Of a DNA stretch of 64,000 nt, positions 22,389 through 32,818 are shown one piece after another. The notes under the pieces are model-generated. The model saw only the letters and a program-made list of their open reading frames with translations, made no database searches and was not told the origin of the DNA. Numbering within the stretch: position 1 is the stretch's first letter; each line of letters begins with the position of its first letter. This DNA is from Sodalis sp. Psp (GTDB lineage: Bacteria; Pseudomonadota; Gammaproteobacteria; Enterobacterales; Enterobacteriaceae): assembly GCA_024648745.1 (NCBI GenBank), contig JAHCVB010000002.1:312169-376168 (forward strand), read 5' to 3'. A program made the position numbers and the translations under genes.

Positions 22389-23657
22389 TTACTGACTCCG
22401 TTGTGGCAGATAAGGTTCAAGCAAATGTAATAGGCGCTGCAACGCACCTTGATTCTGATACAGAACGTCGATGGCGTGGAGACCGTGACACAAGCGGTAG
22501 TTCTTATCAGTTAACAGGACAGAAACCGCATTGACCAGCGACTGTACTTCAGTAACGGTAATTAATCCGCCCGCTTTGCCTAGTTTACTGCAAATATCAT
22601 GGAAGTTTAAAGTATGCGGCCCCATCAATACCGGAATGGCATGAGCCGCCGCTTCTAGTGGATTATGTCCACCGTACTTTACCAGACTACCTCCGACAAA
22701 CGCTAGATCGGCGATACCATAAAGTAACATTAGCTCACCCATGGTATCGCCCACTACGACTTGGGTGCTTCTGGCTGGAATTTCTCCGCTGCTGCGTATA
22801 ATGTAGCTGAAGCCGGCTTTCATGGTAATTTTTCGTGCAATCGGGAAGCGTTCAGGGTGACGCGGCACCAAAATTAGCAACAGATCAGGAAAAGCTACCA
22901 ATAGCCGGCGGTGCGCCTGTAGCAACATACTCTCTTCCCCCTCATGGGTGCTAGTGGCTATCCAGACTTGACGGTGAGGTGCCCACTGGCGACGCAAAGT
23001 CAGTGCTTGGGCTGCTAGCTCTGGGGTAACGGAAATATCGAATTTCAGGGTGCCGGTAACCACCAATTGGCTTTTCTTTAGTCCCAATTCCAGGAAGCGG
23101 GCGCCATCCTCTTCATTTTGCGCCGCAATTAACGTAATTCGACGCATGATGTCAGCGATGAAGCCGCTGAATTTTTTGTAGCCTGCGACAGAGCGAGTGG
23201 AAAGGCGCGCATTGGCGACCACCATTGGTATTTTACGGCGGTACAATGTTTTAATAAGGTTCGGCCACAGTTCTGTTTCCATAATAATGACTAACTTAGG
23301 ATTCAACTGGTCGAAAAAACGGTTCATTGCCCCGGGTAGATCATAAGGTAGATAGACGTGATGGATATCCTTACCGAATGCAGATTGCACTTGCTCTGAG
23401 CCGGTGGGCGTCATGGTGGTCATTGTTATAGGCAGCAGAGGATAACGGTGGCGTAGGGCGCGCACCAAAGGTATAGCTGCCAGAGTTTCACCGACCGAGA
23501 CTGAATGTAACATAATGCCACCAGGTTTTACTTTTTCCTGGAAAAATCCATAACGTTCGGCCCAGCGTTGACGGTAGGTAGACGCTTTTCTGCTGCGCCA
23601 TAATAACCGTATCCACACTAGCGGCTGGATCAGGTATGTGATTAGGTTATATATCAT
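22389..23657 (-). CDS. waaA: 3-deoxy-D-manno-octulosonate (Kdo) transferase
   Basis: WaaA puts two Kdo residues on lipid IVA at the inner membrane, an essential step for most enterobacterial outer membranes. The 422 residues keep the N-terminal membrane anchor, GGIMLHSVSVGETLAAIPLV, METELWPNLI, ATSTHEGEE and the GT-B C-terminal GGHNPLEAAAHAIPV. Length is typical (E. coli 425). It is the first gene of the waaA-waaE-coaD string and ends directly at the waaE start. Confidence 0.97.
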   Translation of the reverse strand: MIYNLITYLIQPLVWIRLLWRSRKASTYRQRWAERYGFFQEKVKPGGIMLHSVSVGETLAAIPLVRALRHRYPLLPITMTTMTPTGSEQVQSAFGKDIHHVYLPYDLPGAMNRFFDQLNPKLVIIMETELWPNLIKTLYRRKIPMVVANARLSTRSVAGYKKFSGFIADIMRRITLIAAQNEEDGARFLELGLKKSQLVVTGTLKFDISVTPELAAQALTLRRQWAPHRQVWIATSTHEGEESMLLQAHRRLLVAFPDLLLILVPRHPERFPIARKITMKAGFSYIIRSSGEIPARSTQVVVGDTMGELMLLYGIADLAFVGGSLVKYGGHNPLEAAAHAIPVLMGPHTLNFHDICSKLGKAGGLITVTEVQSLVNAVSVLLTDKNYRLCHGLHAIDVLYQNQGALQRLLHLLEPYLPQRSQ

Positions 23658-23812
23658 AATTAAATATTAATACTACAAGATACAGAAATTCATACATTAG
23701 GTGAATTTTAACTAAAATATGTCTTTTCCAAAATCAGAGATATGCTAACGAAAGCAATTATCCTTCATTAACGGATTGACATTATTAACGGTTGGCGTTC
23801 TCTGACAAGTGC

Positions 23813-24943
23813 TCAATATAACAATTGTTGATAAAGACTTGTAAGTTGATGTGAGAGATTCGCCAGAGTACACCGCTTTACTCGTTCACGCGCAGCTAAG
23901 CCCATCGAGACATCCTGATTCCTGGATGGGATAGATGCGGCGAACGCACGCAGGCTAGCGATATCCAACGCATCGCAGACAAATCCCTGACGGCCATGCT
24001 CGATAAATTCCGCTCCACCGCAACGTTGACTGGTAATGACCGGAAGGCCACAGGACATAGCTTCTAAGATCACATTTGGAAACGGATCGTATAATGTTGG
24101 TAAGATCAGAGCATCCGCAGCGTGGTAACACGGCAACACCTCTTGACGTACACCAGCGAAACGCACACGAGACAGACAACCCAGAGTTCGAGCTAACGCC
24201 TGATAGCGGTACTGATGTTTATCTTGCCCTATTACAATCAAATAGCGATCAGTGGTGGCCATTGCCTCAAGAGTCTGACATAGTCCTTTACGCGCAAAAC
24301 CAGAGCCCACGAAAATCAGTACGCAGGCCTTTTGCGGAATTAACAACGTTGCACGCGCCACCTGACGTTGTACGTCATTGGCTGGCGAGAAGTGCTGTAG
24401 ATCGATGGCGTTGTAAATCAGGGCGAATTTATTTTCTTCCTTTACTCCATGATAATGTATAATATCATCCCGTACCATTGCTGAGTTGCAGATGATTTTT
24501 TTCAGCTGTGGTGAACAGAACATTTCTCGCTCCGCCCCCAATACGTAGCGATGATAACGGCTGATCCGGGTCAGCCAGCGCTGATAGGAAGGGATAATGC
24601 GATCACGTTGATCCAACCACGCCTGATGAACGCCGTCGCCTGCGCGGAAAACGTCACAGCCGGCGATACGTTCGTGGCTCTGAACCAAATCGAAATGGTG
24701 GTGTTGCCAATATTGTCGTGCAGCTTCTGCAAAGCAGCGTTCTCGGGAAATGCGGCCATTGATGCGCGGGTTGCAGATATGCACGTGCCAATCAGGGCGC
24801 GGTTCATCTGACCACTGACGAGTGATGATATTCAGCTCTAGTCTACTGTTGTTTAATGCGTCCAGGGCGCGAGAAATAAAGCGTTCTGCACCTCCGTCAG
24901 AACGATGTTTTTGCCGCACTATAGCTAGACGAATATTTTTCAT
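23813..24943 (-). CDS. wabG: LPS core glycosyltransferase (WabG-like, GT4)
   Basis: A 376-residue GT4 enzyme of the LPS inner core. The start, IRLAIVRQKHRSDGGAERFI, matches WabG of Klebsiella and Serratia, which adds galacturonic acid to L,D-heptose II. The donor-binding half shows FVGSGFARKG, VIGQDKHQ and the GT4 signature FPNVILEAMSCGLPVI with paired glutamates. SHERIAGCDVFRAGDGVHQ is characteristic of this family. I rely on remembered family sequences for the subfunction, so WabG is likely but not certain. It precedes waaA after a 155-base gap. Confidence 0.8.
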   Translation of the reverse strand: MKNIRLAIVRQKHRSDGGAERFISRALDALNNSRLELNIITRQWSDEPRPDWHVHICNPRINGRISRERCFAEAARQYWQHHHFDLVQSHERIAGCDVFRAGDGVHQAWLDQRDRIIPSYQRWLTRISRYHRYVLGAEREMFCSPQLKKIICNSAMVRDDIIHYHGVKEENKFALIYNAIDLQHFSPANDVQRQVARATLLIPQKACVLIFVGSGFARKGLCQTLEAMATTDRYLIVIGQDKHQYRYQALARTLGCLSRVRFAGVRQEVLPCYHAADALILPTLYDPFPNVILEAMSCGLPVITSQRCGGAEFIEHGRQGFVCDALDIASLRAFAASIPSRNQDVSMGLAARERVKRCTLANLSHQLTSLYQQLLY

Positions 24944-26523
24944 ATCAGATACTTTCTTGCTCCTGCCTGTTAACTAGGAATCCATTTTGGATGACAGATA
25001 TTTTCCTTGCTGACAGTATGAATGACTTAATGAGAGCAATGATTTTACAGCAAACTCCTTTACTAGTCGTGTAGGTTTTTACGATAAAAATCCTAGTAAG
25101 CACCAGAAGGTTTACTGACTGAAAGTTCTTATGCTGTCTACTATTATGTATGAAGGCCATTTCATTGGTACCGCATCCAAATAGGGCAAATATTTCTTTG
25201 CCGCCTCGACTCCTAGCATCGATTCAATAGGCATGATGTAAAGTAGCTTGTTTAGGTTTTCATGTCGATGGTATCCCAGCAATGTGGCATAGTGACCTTG
25301 ATCACAGAAACAGTACTCTTTTATATTTTCAAAAGTACCAGCGATACAGCTTAAAGAGTCAAGCAGCCGTCATATGTGGGGTATTTAGTGCAACCGTCAT
25401 GCAATCTGACAAATAGATGAGTGATGTCAATTACTATTTTCAGCTGGAAGAGCGACAAGTTGCCTCATCAGTAAGATCGTCTTTACTCTACGGCATTAGA
25501 GAAATGATACATTTCGCCATCTCTGCTCTATGTGTTATCTAACGCTATGACCATAGTCACCGGCAAGTAGGTTGCTTGACAGCTCGTATGCTATTGGTGC
25601 GTAATTGCAACATACCGTATGAGTTTCTGGTTAGTCAGAATCACCACTGTCTCCTTAAGTAAAGCGATAGTACATTAATTTACGCGCTTGGGTGGTATTA
25701 ATACAGAATGTTGATGAGTAGGGTAGTTAAAACTATATCATCGCTGTATTGCTGATTTAATCAGCAAAGTTTTTCAAGGTTTGGCGAATGGAACGTTATA
25801 ACGCGTGAGTGGGTATAAGCGTGGACCTACAATAATCATTGTATTACTGAGTCAGATCAGCCAGAAGATGGAAATTGCCATAGATAAGTACCTATACTAC
25901 CGTCAGATCTTATATGTATTTCGGATCATACGCTTATGAGTGCTACTGCTAAAATCTTGCTGTTTCTTTAACCCGACAGAGCTTCGGTTCGCAGCGCATC
26001 ACAGGCAGAGAGCGCTTTAATGGTTCATTTAAGTAGACGCATTCGGATAGAGATAAATTGTCCACGACAACGGATCGTAACATCTATGAGTAACTCCGTG
26101 ATACGATAATGACGCTGATAACCGATATACTTAAAGCTATTGATTCTTTGCTGGTTGTTGATGGATGGCTCTGTTTAATTAGGATTTAAGGTTTAAGTTG
26201 TTATCGGCGCTAGCCGAATAAACACTAAATAGACTACCTGATCCAGGGGAAATAAGAGTTTTATCTGCCATACGCCGAAAATCTCTCTTAAATATATCTC
26301 TACCGGCCGTTGGATTCTGTAGAGTCTCGTTGACTAGAGAATACTTCCAGTAAGATAAGCAATGTAGCAAGAGAGATTGATGAATTGAACTTGTAGAACA
26401 CAGCACTAGGACGACAATATTGAGCTTGACGTTGTGCATTGCAGATTAGTTGTAATGTTGTAATATGCTTCTAGCGCATAAAAATATCGTGCACTGTAGT
26501 CAATATTTCAACAATCATCATTG
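24944..26523. other. eroded interval inside the LPS core locus
   Basis: About 1.6 kb between wabG and wabH. One protein-like remnant can be read at 25110-25450 (listed separately). The rest, about 25450-26520, shows no named remnant. It is AT-rich and full of stops. Confidence 0.5.
25110..25450 (-). pseudogene. unrecognised LPS-locus protein remnant
   Basis: Reading the minus strand gives a coherent piece over two to three frames: VIDITHLFVRLHDG, then LFKLYRWYF, then ENIKEYCFCDQGHYATLLGY, MPIESMLGVEAAKKYLPYL and a plausible natural end SIRTFSQ followed by TAA. Residue content is that of a folded protein, not random sequence, and the CDQGH segment recalls the DDQG motif of HtrL/YibB-like proteins linked to LPS. 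I cannot name the family with confidence. Its place within the core cluster suggests a lost glycosyltransferase or core-modifying protein. Confidence 0.5.
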
Positions 26524-27621
26524 TTAAGGTGTATTTTGTGATAAAGCAGTGTACTGTTGGCATATTGTCTTGATGTTATAAGCCTCTAAATGGAAAGAAG
26601 GGATCGCCGGTGGATTATCATAAACGACCCGCATGGTTTTCGCTAGTGAGGCACTACTCAAATCTGCCAGACCAACGGATAAATCTCCGGTCAGAATCTC
26701 TACAGGACCTCCAGGGCAACGGGTGCTGACTACCGGTGTCTGACAGATAAGCGCTTCCACTAGTACGTTGCCGAAACCTTCTCTGTCAGAGCTCAGAATC
26801 AACATACGGGCATTTCGGATATAAGGATAAGGATTGCTATTGAACGCTTTAAACAGCACTCGATCGGTTATCTTTAGATCTTGCGCCAGAGATTTTAATT
26901 GCTGTAGCACGGCGGCGTTTCCTTTGCCCAAAATAACCAGTGGCGTCTGTATGCCACTTGCGGCATAGGCTTTCAGTAGCCTATCCTGGCGCTTATTTTC
27001 ATGCAGCCTACCGACGTGAATCAAATAATCCTGATTAGTTAATTCGCAGGGCGCTTCAGCCAACTGGCGGATGACAACGAAATCAAAAGGATTGTAAATT
27101 ACCTTCTCTTGACGCGGCGTTACCTTGAAGGCGTGACGCATATCTTCTAGTACGTCGCGTGAGACGGCGACGATATTACGGTTTTGATATAGGTTATGGA
27201 TTTTCTGACGTTTCAGCCAACGTGAAAAGTTTTTACGATGGCTCAAGTAACCGAATATGGTATGCAGGCAGAACCAGATGCGATCCTGTGGCAATACCCG
27301 ACTGCGGGCGACAATGCGGTCAGTTTTATGCAGATGTGAAACTACTAGATCGAACTCTCCGTAGCGCTGCTGAGATGCCCATACAGCTTTATCTAGCGTC
27401 CGTGCACGGCGTGACAACTCTGTCAACTTGCGCCAAGGGACATGTGTGTAGTCGGCGATACTTTCATACTCAATTCCTTCTGGTAAAGCATAGTCGCATA
27501 TGCTCCGCAGCGAAAATATTGACACCCGATGGCCTTGGAACATCATCCCTTGTGCGAGCGTCAGTAGCATTTTTTCTGCACCCCCGCCTGGTAAACCATC
27601 AATAATCATCAATACACGCAT
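26524..27621 (-). CDS. LPS core glycosyltransferase (GT4, WabH-like)
   Basis: A GT4 enzyme of 365 residues from the ATG at 27621. The start MRVLMIIDGLPGGGAEKMLL is the canonical GT4 acceptor loop; the 30 extra residues of the longer frame are not family-like and are dropped. The donor half has LIHVGRLHENKRQDRLLKAY and EGFGNVLVEALICQTPVVST with the E-X7-E pair, then CPGGPVEIL. By context it adds an outer-core sugar; WabH, the GlcNAc transferase of Klebsiella and Serratia, is the likeliest identity. Directly upstream lies the stump of waaL. Confidence 0.8.
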   Translation of the reverse strand: MRVLMIIDGLPGGGAEKMLLTLAQGMMFQGHRVSIFSLRSICDYALPEGIEYESIADYTHVPWRKLTELSRRARTLDKAVWASQQRYGEFDLVVSHLHKTDRIVARSRVLPQDRIWFCLHTIFGYLSHRKNFSRWLKRQKIHNLYQNRNIVAVSRDVLEDMRHAFKVTPRQEKVIYNPFDFVVIRQLAEAPCELTNQDYLIHVGRLHENKRQDRLLKAYAASGIQTPLVILGKGNAAVLQQLKSLAQDLKITDRVLFKAFNSNPYPYIRNARMLILSSDREGFGNVLVEALICQTPVVSTRCPGGPVEILTGDLSVGLADLSSASLAKTMRVVYDNPPAIPSFHLEAYNIKTICQQYTALSQNTP

Positions 27622-27719
27622 GCTGATTTCTACTCTATTAAGGTCTGATGAACATCTCTTATGAAGAAACAAGTTACCATTGCATTTAGTATCATTGAAG
27701 GCGATACCCATGGAAAAAC

Positions 27720-28195
27720 CAAATCAAAAGCCGTCAGCCAGACGATGGGTCAGTATTATCTCTTTATGCCGCTGTTAATTAAAGTGAGCATAGCCAGCAC
27801 TGCTATCCCAGCGGCCATAGCTCCAAGAGCAATCAGCCGGCAGTCCTGTAGGGTCATAAGTCGGAATATTAAAATAAATAGTAACAGATAAATGGAGTGG
27901 GTGAATGCGGACATTAGATCGCCGGGCTGCACTTGACCATAGTGTGCTGAGACTAAAGCAGCCTAAATTAAGCTGATTAACAACAGCCCAGTGTTGAATC
28001 TTCAATCGCCAAACAGCTGGCGACACAAGACAGGATTCTCTGTCAGTATCAGTATCAAGCACAGGAAAGATAAGTGAAATAGATTATTGACCCACGTATA
28101 GCCGCAAAAAAATAGCACTGAAAAGAAAAAAAGAGGGAAGATGATGTGAAAACCCTTGGTTGTGCATTCGCTAATTTTAGAAAGTATGATCGAAA
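27720..28195 (-). pseudogene. waaL: remnant of an O-antigen ligase-like membrane protein (waaL)
   Basis: The minus strand gives the N-terminal part of a polytopic membrane protein. IILSKISECTTKGF leads into helices IIFPLFFFSVLFFCGY and NLFHLSFLCLILILTEN. Two stop codons follow near 28000 and 27965. Then come SAHYGQVQPGDLMSAFTHSI, LLLFILIFRLMTLQDCRLIA and GAMAAGIAVLAMLTL. The pattern and its place next to waaC fit waaL, which joins O antigen to the core in the periplasmic leaflet. Only about 160 of some 400 codons remain. Other Wzy-type proteins are possible. Confidence 0.6.
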
Positions 28196-28822
28196 CACCT
28201 TGGTAAAAATTTAATTGCTTAGAGCGTTGTTTAGCGAAAGGTTTTTCACTTCTACCCCTTTCTGATTCAGCACCTCTCTGGCCAAAGTAAAGGCAGGAAC
28301 GATTAATGTAGTAAATTTTCTGCCAGAAACAACGGCAGTTTGTCTTTTTCAGTTTCATAAAAGCGTTGCTGATGAAAATTGGTCATGTCTAGCCCAGCGA
28401 TATACAGCCACTTGAAACCAAAAAAATAGCAGGATCTGAAATGCCCAGAACACCACTGTGCCCGCATTGAATACACCGTTGCTGATGTCCGTGGAGAAGG
28501 CAATATTTGGATGCGTGGCACTTAAGTGGATATGGGGATTCTGACCGAAGTGCTGCTCCATATTTTCGTCAGGCACCTTGGGTCGGTAAATGCGATGACT
28601 GGCGTCTTCGATCGAAGCTAGAAGACAGCACACTGCTGACAGTGTGGAGCGGTCGATAATCCGTTTACCGTACAGGGTAGTAAACATAGTCAGCTCAGAA
28701 TCAGCGATAATCGCTTGTAGAATATCGGCACGGCGGTCGATAAAGTTTATATCAACGATGATATACAACTGAAAATCCAGCTGACCTTTAAGTACATAAG
28801 CACCGTTGACGCTCACAACCAT
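28196..28822 (-). pseudogene. frameshifted LPS core glycosyltransferase (GT42/WaaZ-like)
   Basis: Three successive frames make one protein. The first (28822 to about 28425) ends SNGVFNAGTVVFWAFQILLF. A slip in the run of seven A (28420-28426) leads to GFKWLYIAGLDMTNF and RFYETEKDKLPLFLAE. A second slip near 28315 leads to VPAFTLAREVLNQKGVEV and NLSLNNALSN. The layout (S-x-GVF-x-AGTV, then IAGLDMTNF) is that of sialyltransferase-fold GT42 and WaaZ-type core enzymes, to my recollection. The exact sugar is unknown. Both breaks sit at or near homopolymers. The N-terminal part is also damaged. Confidence 0.7.
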
Positions 28823-29832
28823 TATCTCCGGTAGCCGGAAAAATCTAACTCATTAACACATTCCCGATGAAGTGTTTACACCAATCGGCCAGTGGCACCA
28901 TTTAGTCCTTATAACGTAATTAGTTAATTTCTCCCTCCTGGGTACGGGTGATTTTGCAAAAAGGCCACAGGATTTCATTGTGTCGGTATGCATATGGTCG
29001 AGTATGTCGGTATATCTGCTTAAAAATGAGCTAATTTATCTTAATGGGTAATCTTAGATAAGGTTGTGATTTGCCTTATTCTCAAGGAGTAACAATATTT
29101 AACCGCTAGGAGTAAAGATACAGCACGGTAAAGCATAAGAATAAGAATGGATATTATCTTGGTGAATTATTAGCATTTTGTCTATCGGACGTTGTTCTTG
29201 TCATTAGCAGAGTTGAAGACATAACGGCATGACAAATCTGCTCCATTTTCTCTTCAGACTAGCAGCAGTGTTTTAACTTTAATTGTCGGCCTTGAAATAC
29301 TGATACCGATATTGATGCGATTAGGATTAGATATCTAACCAAAACGACGCTATCAATAGATGCTGCAGTGGTAAAGTAAAGCGTTTAGGCTGTTTGCGCC
29401 AGGTCAGATAACAATTTGTCAGTCGCAGATAGTTTTCTAGAGTCAACGTGTTGGCTAGTGTTCAATGATGAAAATAGCAATAAAGGTAAAACAGGGGTAT
29501 GGGTACTAGAGTCAAATATTAGGTACTGTTAAAAATCAGCAAGCAGTTATAGATATGGTTATAGCGGTTGATCAGAAAAATTCTGGGTAGGTTTTGTCAA
29601 GTAAATGTCGTTTATAATTCATTAAGATGTAGGTACTCTCCTAGAGTACTGTCCATACACTGCCAGCGGTTCGAGCGTGTGACCTACTCATTCGAATGCT
29701 ACAAATTGCTCAAGAGGGAAGTGAGCAACGAAACCGATAATTTTTCCTGGTGGCCAGAGTTATTTTTAAGTAGTAATTTTTCCGGCAATACAGGAGAAAA
29801 AAGATAAGCATATAATTCATGATGCGCTATTC
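28823..29832. other. eroded interval upstream of the core glycosyltransferase pseudogene
   Basis: About 1 kb, gene-free. The open frame at 29568-29807 (plus) has no family likeness. It probably held the 5' end of the pseudogene downstream and possibly another core gene. I cannot read a name. Confidence 0.4.
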
Positions 29833-30801
29833 TTATTCCTTTGATTGCATCATCAGCTGAAGCGTCTGCCAAACGCGCACCGCTGTCAGGCTTTCCATAT
29901 TGTCGTTTTGTGCACGTAGTATTTTCTGATGACGACCATAAGTGCCGATAAGGTCCGGGTTGGTCGGACCATATAGTGTCAAGTTCGGGCGTTCCAGGGC
30001 AGCAACTAAATGACTGAGCCCAGTGTCTACTGACACCACCGCTGTAGCGTTGGTCAGTTGCTCCGCGACCTGAGTTAGCGAAAGTGGCGGTAATACCTCT
30101 ACCTGATTGTATCCTGCTGCTAGGCGTCGAGCGCGCAGGTATTCAGACTCCACACCCCAGGGTAACTTTATTTTGTAGCCAGAATCACTAGCGAGCGCTA
30201 TCAGCGCTCGCCAGTGTGATTCTGGCCAGTGTTTACCAAGACGAGACGTAGCATGCAAAAACACCAAATAGGGATCATGACTCGACTGTGACTTGAAATA
30301 GCCAGCGATTGCGTAATCACCGTGGCAATCGGGAAGTGAATAGCCTAAACTGACGGCAAAGAGCTGACGAATACGTTCGATGGCATGTTGCTGTTTAGCT
30401 ACTGCATGCCGCCGGTTGTAAAACCAGCTAGAAAAAGACTCGCGTGCACTTTTGCAGTCTAGACCATGTTTTTCACCGCGCACGACCCGGGTTACCAGGG
30501 CAGCACTTTTCATCAGCCCTTGTGCATCAATCACCGCATCGTATTGTTGCTGTTGCAACTGACGTTTAAAGTTGCGGCGCTCCTGTAGTACTATCGTGCT
30601 GAACCAATTTTTACGCCAGCGGCGAATCGCCACTGGAAATACCCAGCGCACTGCCGGATGCCAAGCAGGAATTTGAGTGAAACTTTCTTCTACTATCCAA
30701 CTAAAACAGATCCCTGGTAACGCGCGTGCCGCATCGGTTAATGCAGGAAGAGTATGCAATACATCACCCATTGAGGATGTTTTAACGATCAGGACTTGCA
30801 T
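29833..30801 (-). CDS. waaC: LPS heptosyltransferase I
   Basis: WaaC (GT9) adds the first L,D-heptose to Kdo2-lipid A. The 322 residues begin MQVLIVKTSSMGDVLHTLPA with the catalytic aspartate Asp13. The Rossmann-type C-terminal half keeps FLHATSRLGKHWPE, VVSVDTGLSHLVAAL and TLYGPTNPDLIG. The HATSRLGKHW loop differs from the HATTRDDKHW of E. coli. It follows waaF by six bases. Confidence 0.96.
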   Translation of the reverse strand: MQVLIVKTSSMGDVLHTLPALTDAARALPGICFSWIVEESFTQIPAWHPAVRWVFPVAIRRWRKNWFSTIVLQERRNFKRQLQQQQYDAVIDAQGLMKSAALVTRVVRGEKHGLDCKSARESFSSWFYNRRHAVAKQQHAIERIRQLFAVSLGYSLPDCHGDYAIAGYFKSQSSHDPYLVFLHATSRLGKHWPESHWRALIALASDSGYKIKLPWGVESEYLRARRLAAGYNQVEVLPPLSLTQVAEQLTNATAVVSVDTGLSHLVAALERPNLTLYGPTNPDLIGTYGRHQKILRAQNDNMESLTAVRVWQTLQLMMQSKE

Positions 30802-30807
30802 TAATTC

Positions 30808-31845
30808 TTACTTTTTATTGGAGGATAGCAATTTTTTCAGTTCGATCAAAACTTTGTCAGGTTGAATAGCAGTAAGACTCTGGTGGTAACCTTGTTTATT
30901 ATCTCCTTTGCCGATTTTACGGCAACCGAATATCAGATGGATTATCTTGGCCTGACGAGAAAGAGGCGGAGTAAAATTCGGGTTACTAGGCCCATATAGC
31001 GCTACCAGTGGACGATCCAGGGCACTGGCTACATGCATTAACCCCGAGTCGTTGCTGACAACTCCCCGACAGGAAGCGATAACTGTAACAGCTTGCTCTA
31101 GGGTGGTTTTTCCGGCTAGATTGTGGCAGTGCTGATTCACATCCGCCGGCAGCATGGCATTAATGGCCTTTCCGATCTCATGATCCTTGTTCGAACCTAA
31201 CAGAGCTATTTGGTAGCCGCAGTAGATTAGAGCTTCAGCAAGCGAAGCGTAGTGATAATGCGGCCAGCACTTAGCTGACCCAAATGCTGCGCCGGGACAA
31301 AAGCCTATCAGCGGACGCGTAATATCGGGGATAAAGGCATGTAGGACTTGATCAATCTCCTGGGTACTGACTGTCAAGCGTGGCCAAGGTAACGGATTAG
31401 GTAAATTGGCAGCGTTTTGACGATCGAAAGCCAAAGAGGCATAGCGCTGCACCATAAGCGGAAAAGCATATTTATCCAGAATACGGATATCATTGAGTAG
31501 ACCGTAGCGCATTTCGCCACGCCAGCCAGTCCGCTGTGGAATGTCGGCGAAAAACGGCACCAGAGCTGATTTGAATGAATTAGGTAACACTAGCGCTTGA
31601 TGGTAGCCGTTTTTTTGCCGAGATAACCCCAGTCTACGGCGCGCGCCTAGCGCCAGAGCTCCATGACGTAGTGGCATCTCCAGCGCCTGGCTAACCTCCG
31701 GCATACGGTTAAGCAAAGGAAGGCACCAGGCCGGGGCCATCACATCAATCTGCACACCAGGATGGTGTTGTATCAGTAAACGATACAGACTCTGAGACAT
31801 CATCATATCGCCAACCCAGGAAGGCCCAATCACTAATATTTTCAT
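30808..31845 (-). CDS. waaF: LPS heptosyltransferase II
   Basis: WaaF (GT9) adds the second heptose of the inner core. The 345 residues (E. coli 348) begin MKILVIGPSWVGDMMMSQSL with the catalytic aspartate. Donor-site motifs are GFCPGAAFGSAKCWP, SNDSGLMHVASAL and ALYGPSNPNFTPPLS. It lies between hldD and waaC, the conserved hldD-waaF-waaC operon. Confidence 0.97.
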   Translation of the reverse strand: MKILVIGPSWVGDMMMSQSLYRLLIQHHPGVQIDVMAPAWCLPLLNRMPEVSQALEMPLRHGALALGARRRLGLSRQKNGYHQALVLPNSFKSALVPFFADIPQRTGWRGEMRYGLLNDIRILDKYAFPLMVQRYASLAFDRQNAANLPNPLPWPRLTVSTQEIDQVLHAFIPDITRPLIGFCPGAAFGSAKCWPHYHYASLAEALIYCGYQIALLGSNKDHEIGKAINAMLPADVNQHCHNLAGKTTLEQAVTVIASCRGVVSNDSGLMHVASALDRPLVALYGPSNPNFTPPLSRQAKIIHLIFGCRKIGKGDNKQGYHQSLTAIQPDKVLIELKKLLSSNKK

Positions 31846-31885
31846 ACCGCTGCCCCTTTCTTTTCGTTTTTCTCCGTAGAAAATA

Positions 31886-32818
31886 TTAATGATTGTAGTT
31901 TAGCCAACGTAAATATTCTGCCACCCCTTCGGAGACGGTTTTGGATGGCGCGTCGTAACCAGAGGCACGCAGTTGGGTCAAGTCCGCCTGGGTGTACGTC
32001 TGATAGTGCCCTTTTAATTTTTCTGGGAATGGAACGTATTCCAGTTGCCCTTTCTTATGGTGTTCTAACACGATGTCTGCAACTGCCTTGAACGATTCCG
32101 CCTGGCCGGTGCCGCAGTTAAAAATTCCAGAGACGCTTTTTTTCCAGAACCAGACATTAATCGCTGCCACGTCGCTGACGTATATGAAATCACGCTTAAA
32201 ACCTTCGCTACCGGCGAATAGTTTCGGATTCTCGCCCGAGTTAATTTGGTTATTTAAATGGAACGCTACGCTCGCCATACTACCCTTGTGACCTTCACGC
32301 GGGCCGTACACATTAAAATAACGGAAACCGCAGATTTGCGATTTGGTTTTCTTTAAAAATATACGTACGTACTGATCAAATAGAAATTTTGAATAGCCAT
32401 AAACGTTCAACGGTTGTTCATACTGTTGATCTTCAATGAAATTTTCCATACGGCTACCATAGATAGCCGCCGAAGAAGCATATAAAAATGGAATAGCGCG
32501 TTTTATACAATAGTTTAAAAGATCTTTAGAATACTGATAATTATTATTCATCATGTATTTGCCATCCCACTCAGCAGTAGAAGAGCAGGCGCCTTCATGG
32601 AACACCACATCAATATCCCCAAAGTCAGCACCGGCGACGATGCTGGCAATAAAGTTTTCTTTATCCATATAATGACTTATATTGAGATCCACCAGATTGA
32701 CATATTTAGTGCCATTTTTCAGGTTATCTACCACTAAAATATCGTTGTAACCAATTTGATTTAACTTTTTAATGATATTGCTGCCTATAAAACCGGCCCC
32801 ACCTGTGACAATAATCAT
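31886..32818 (-). CDS. hldD: ADP-L-glycero-D-manno-heptose 6-epimerase
   Basis: HldD (RfaD) converts ADP-D,D-heptose to ADP-L,D-heptose, the donor used by WaaC and WaaF encoded next to it. It has 310 residues, the E. coli length. The NADP Rossmann motif [12 protein letters not shown] is at the start. The catalytic pair is ASSAAIYG and YGYSK (Tyr-X3-Lys). It is the first gene of hldD-waaF-waaC. Confidence 0.98.
   Translation of the reverse strand: MIIVTGGAGFIGSNIIKKLNQIGYNDILVVDNLKNGTKYVNLVDLNISHYMDKENFIASIVAGADFGDIDVVFHEGACSSTAEWDGKYMMNNNYQYSKDLLNYCIKRAIPFLYASSAAIYGSRMENFIEDQQYEQPLNVYGYSKFLFDQYVRIFLKKTKSQICGFRYFNVYGPREGHKGSMASVAFHLNNQINSGENPKLFAGSEGFKRDFIYVSDVAAINVWFWKKSVSGIFNCGTGQAESFKAVADIVLEHHKKGQLEYVPFPEKLKGHYQTYTQADLTQLRASGYDAPSKTVSEGVAEYLRWLNYNH

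Noticed and set aside
28355..28822. Treating the 155-codon minus frame as a complete hypothetical gene
   Set aside because: Its sequence continues in two other frames as one glycosyltransferase, so it is the first part of a pseudogene.
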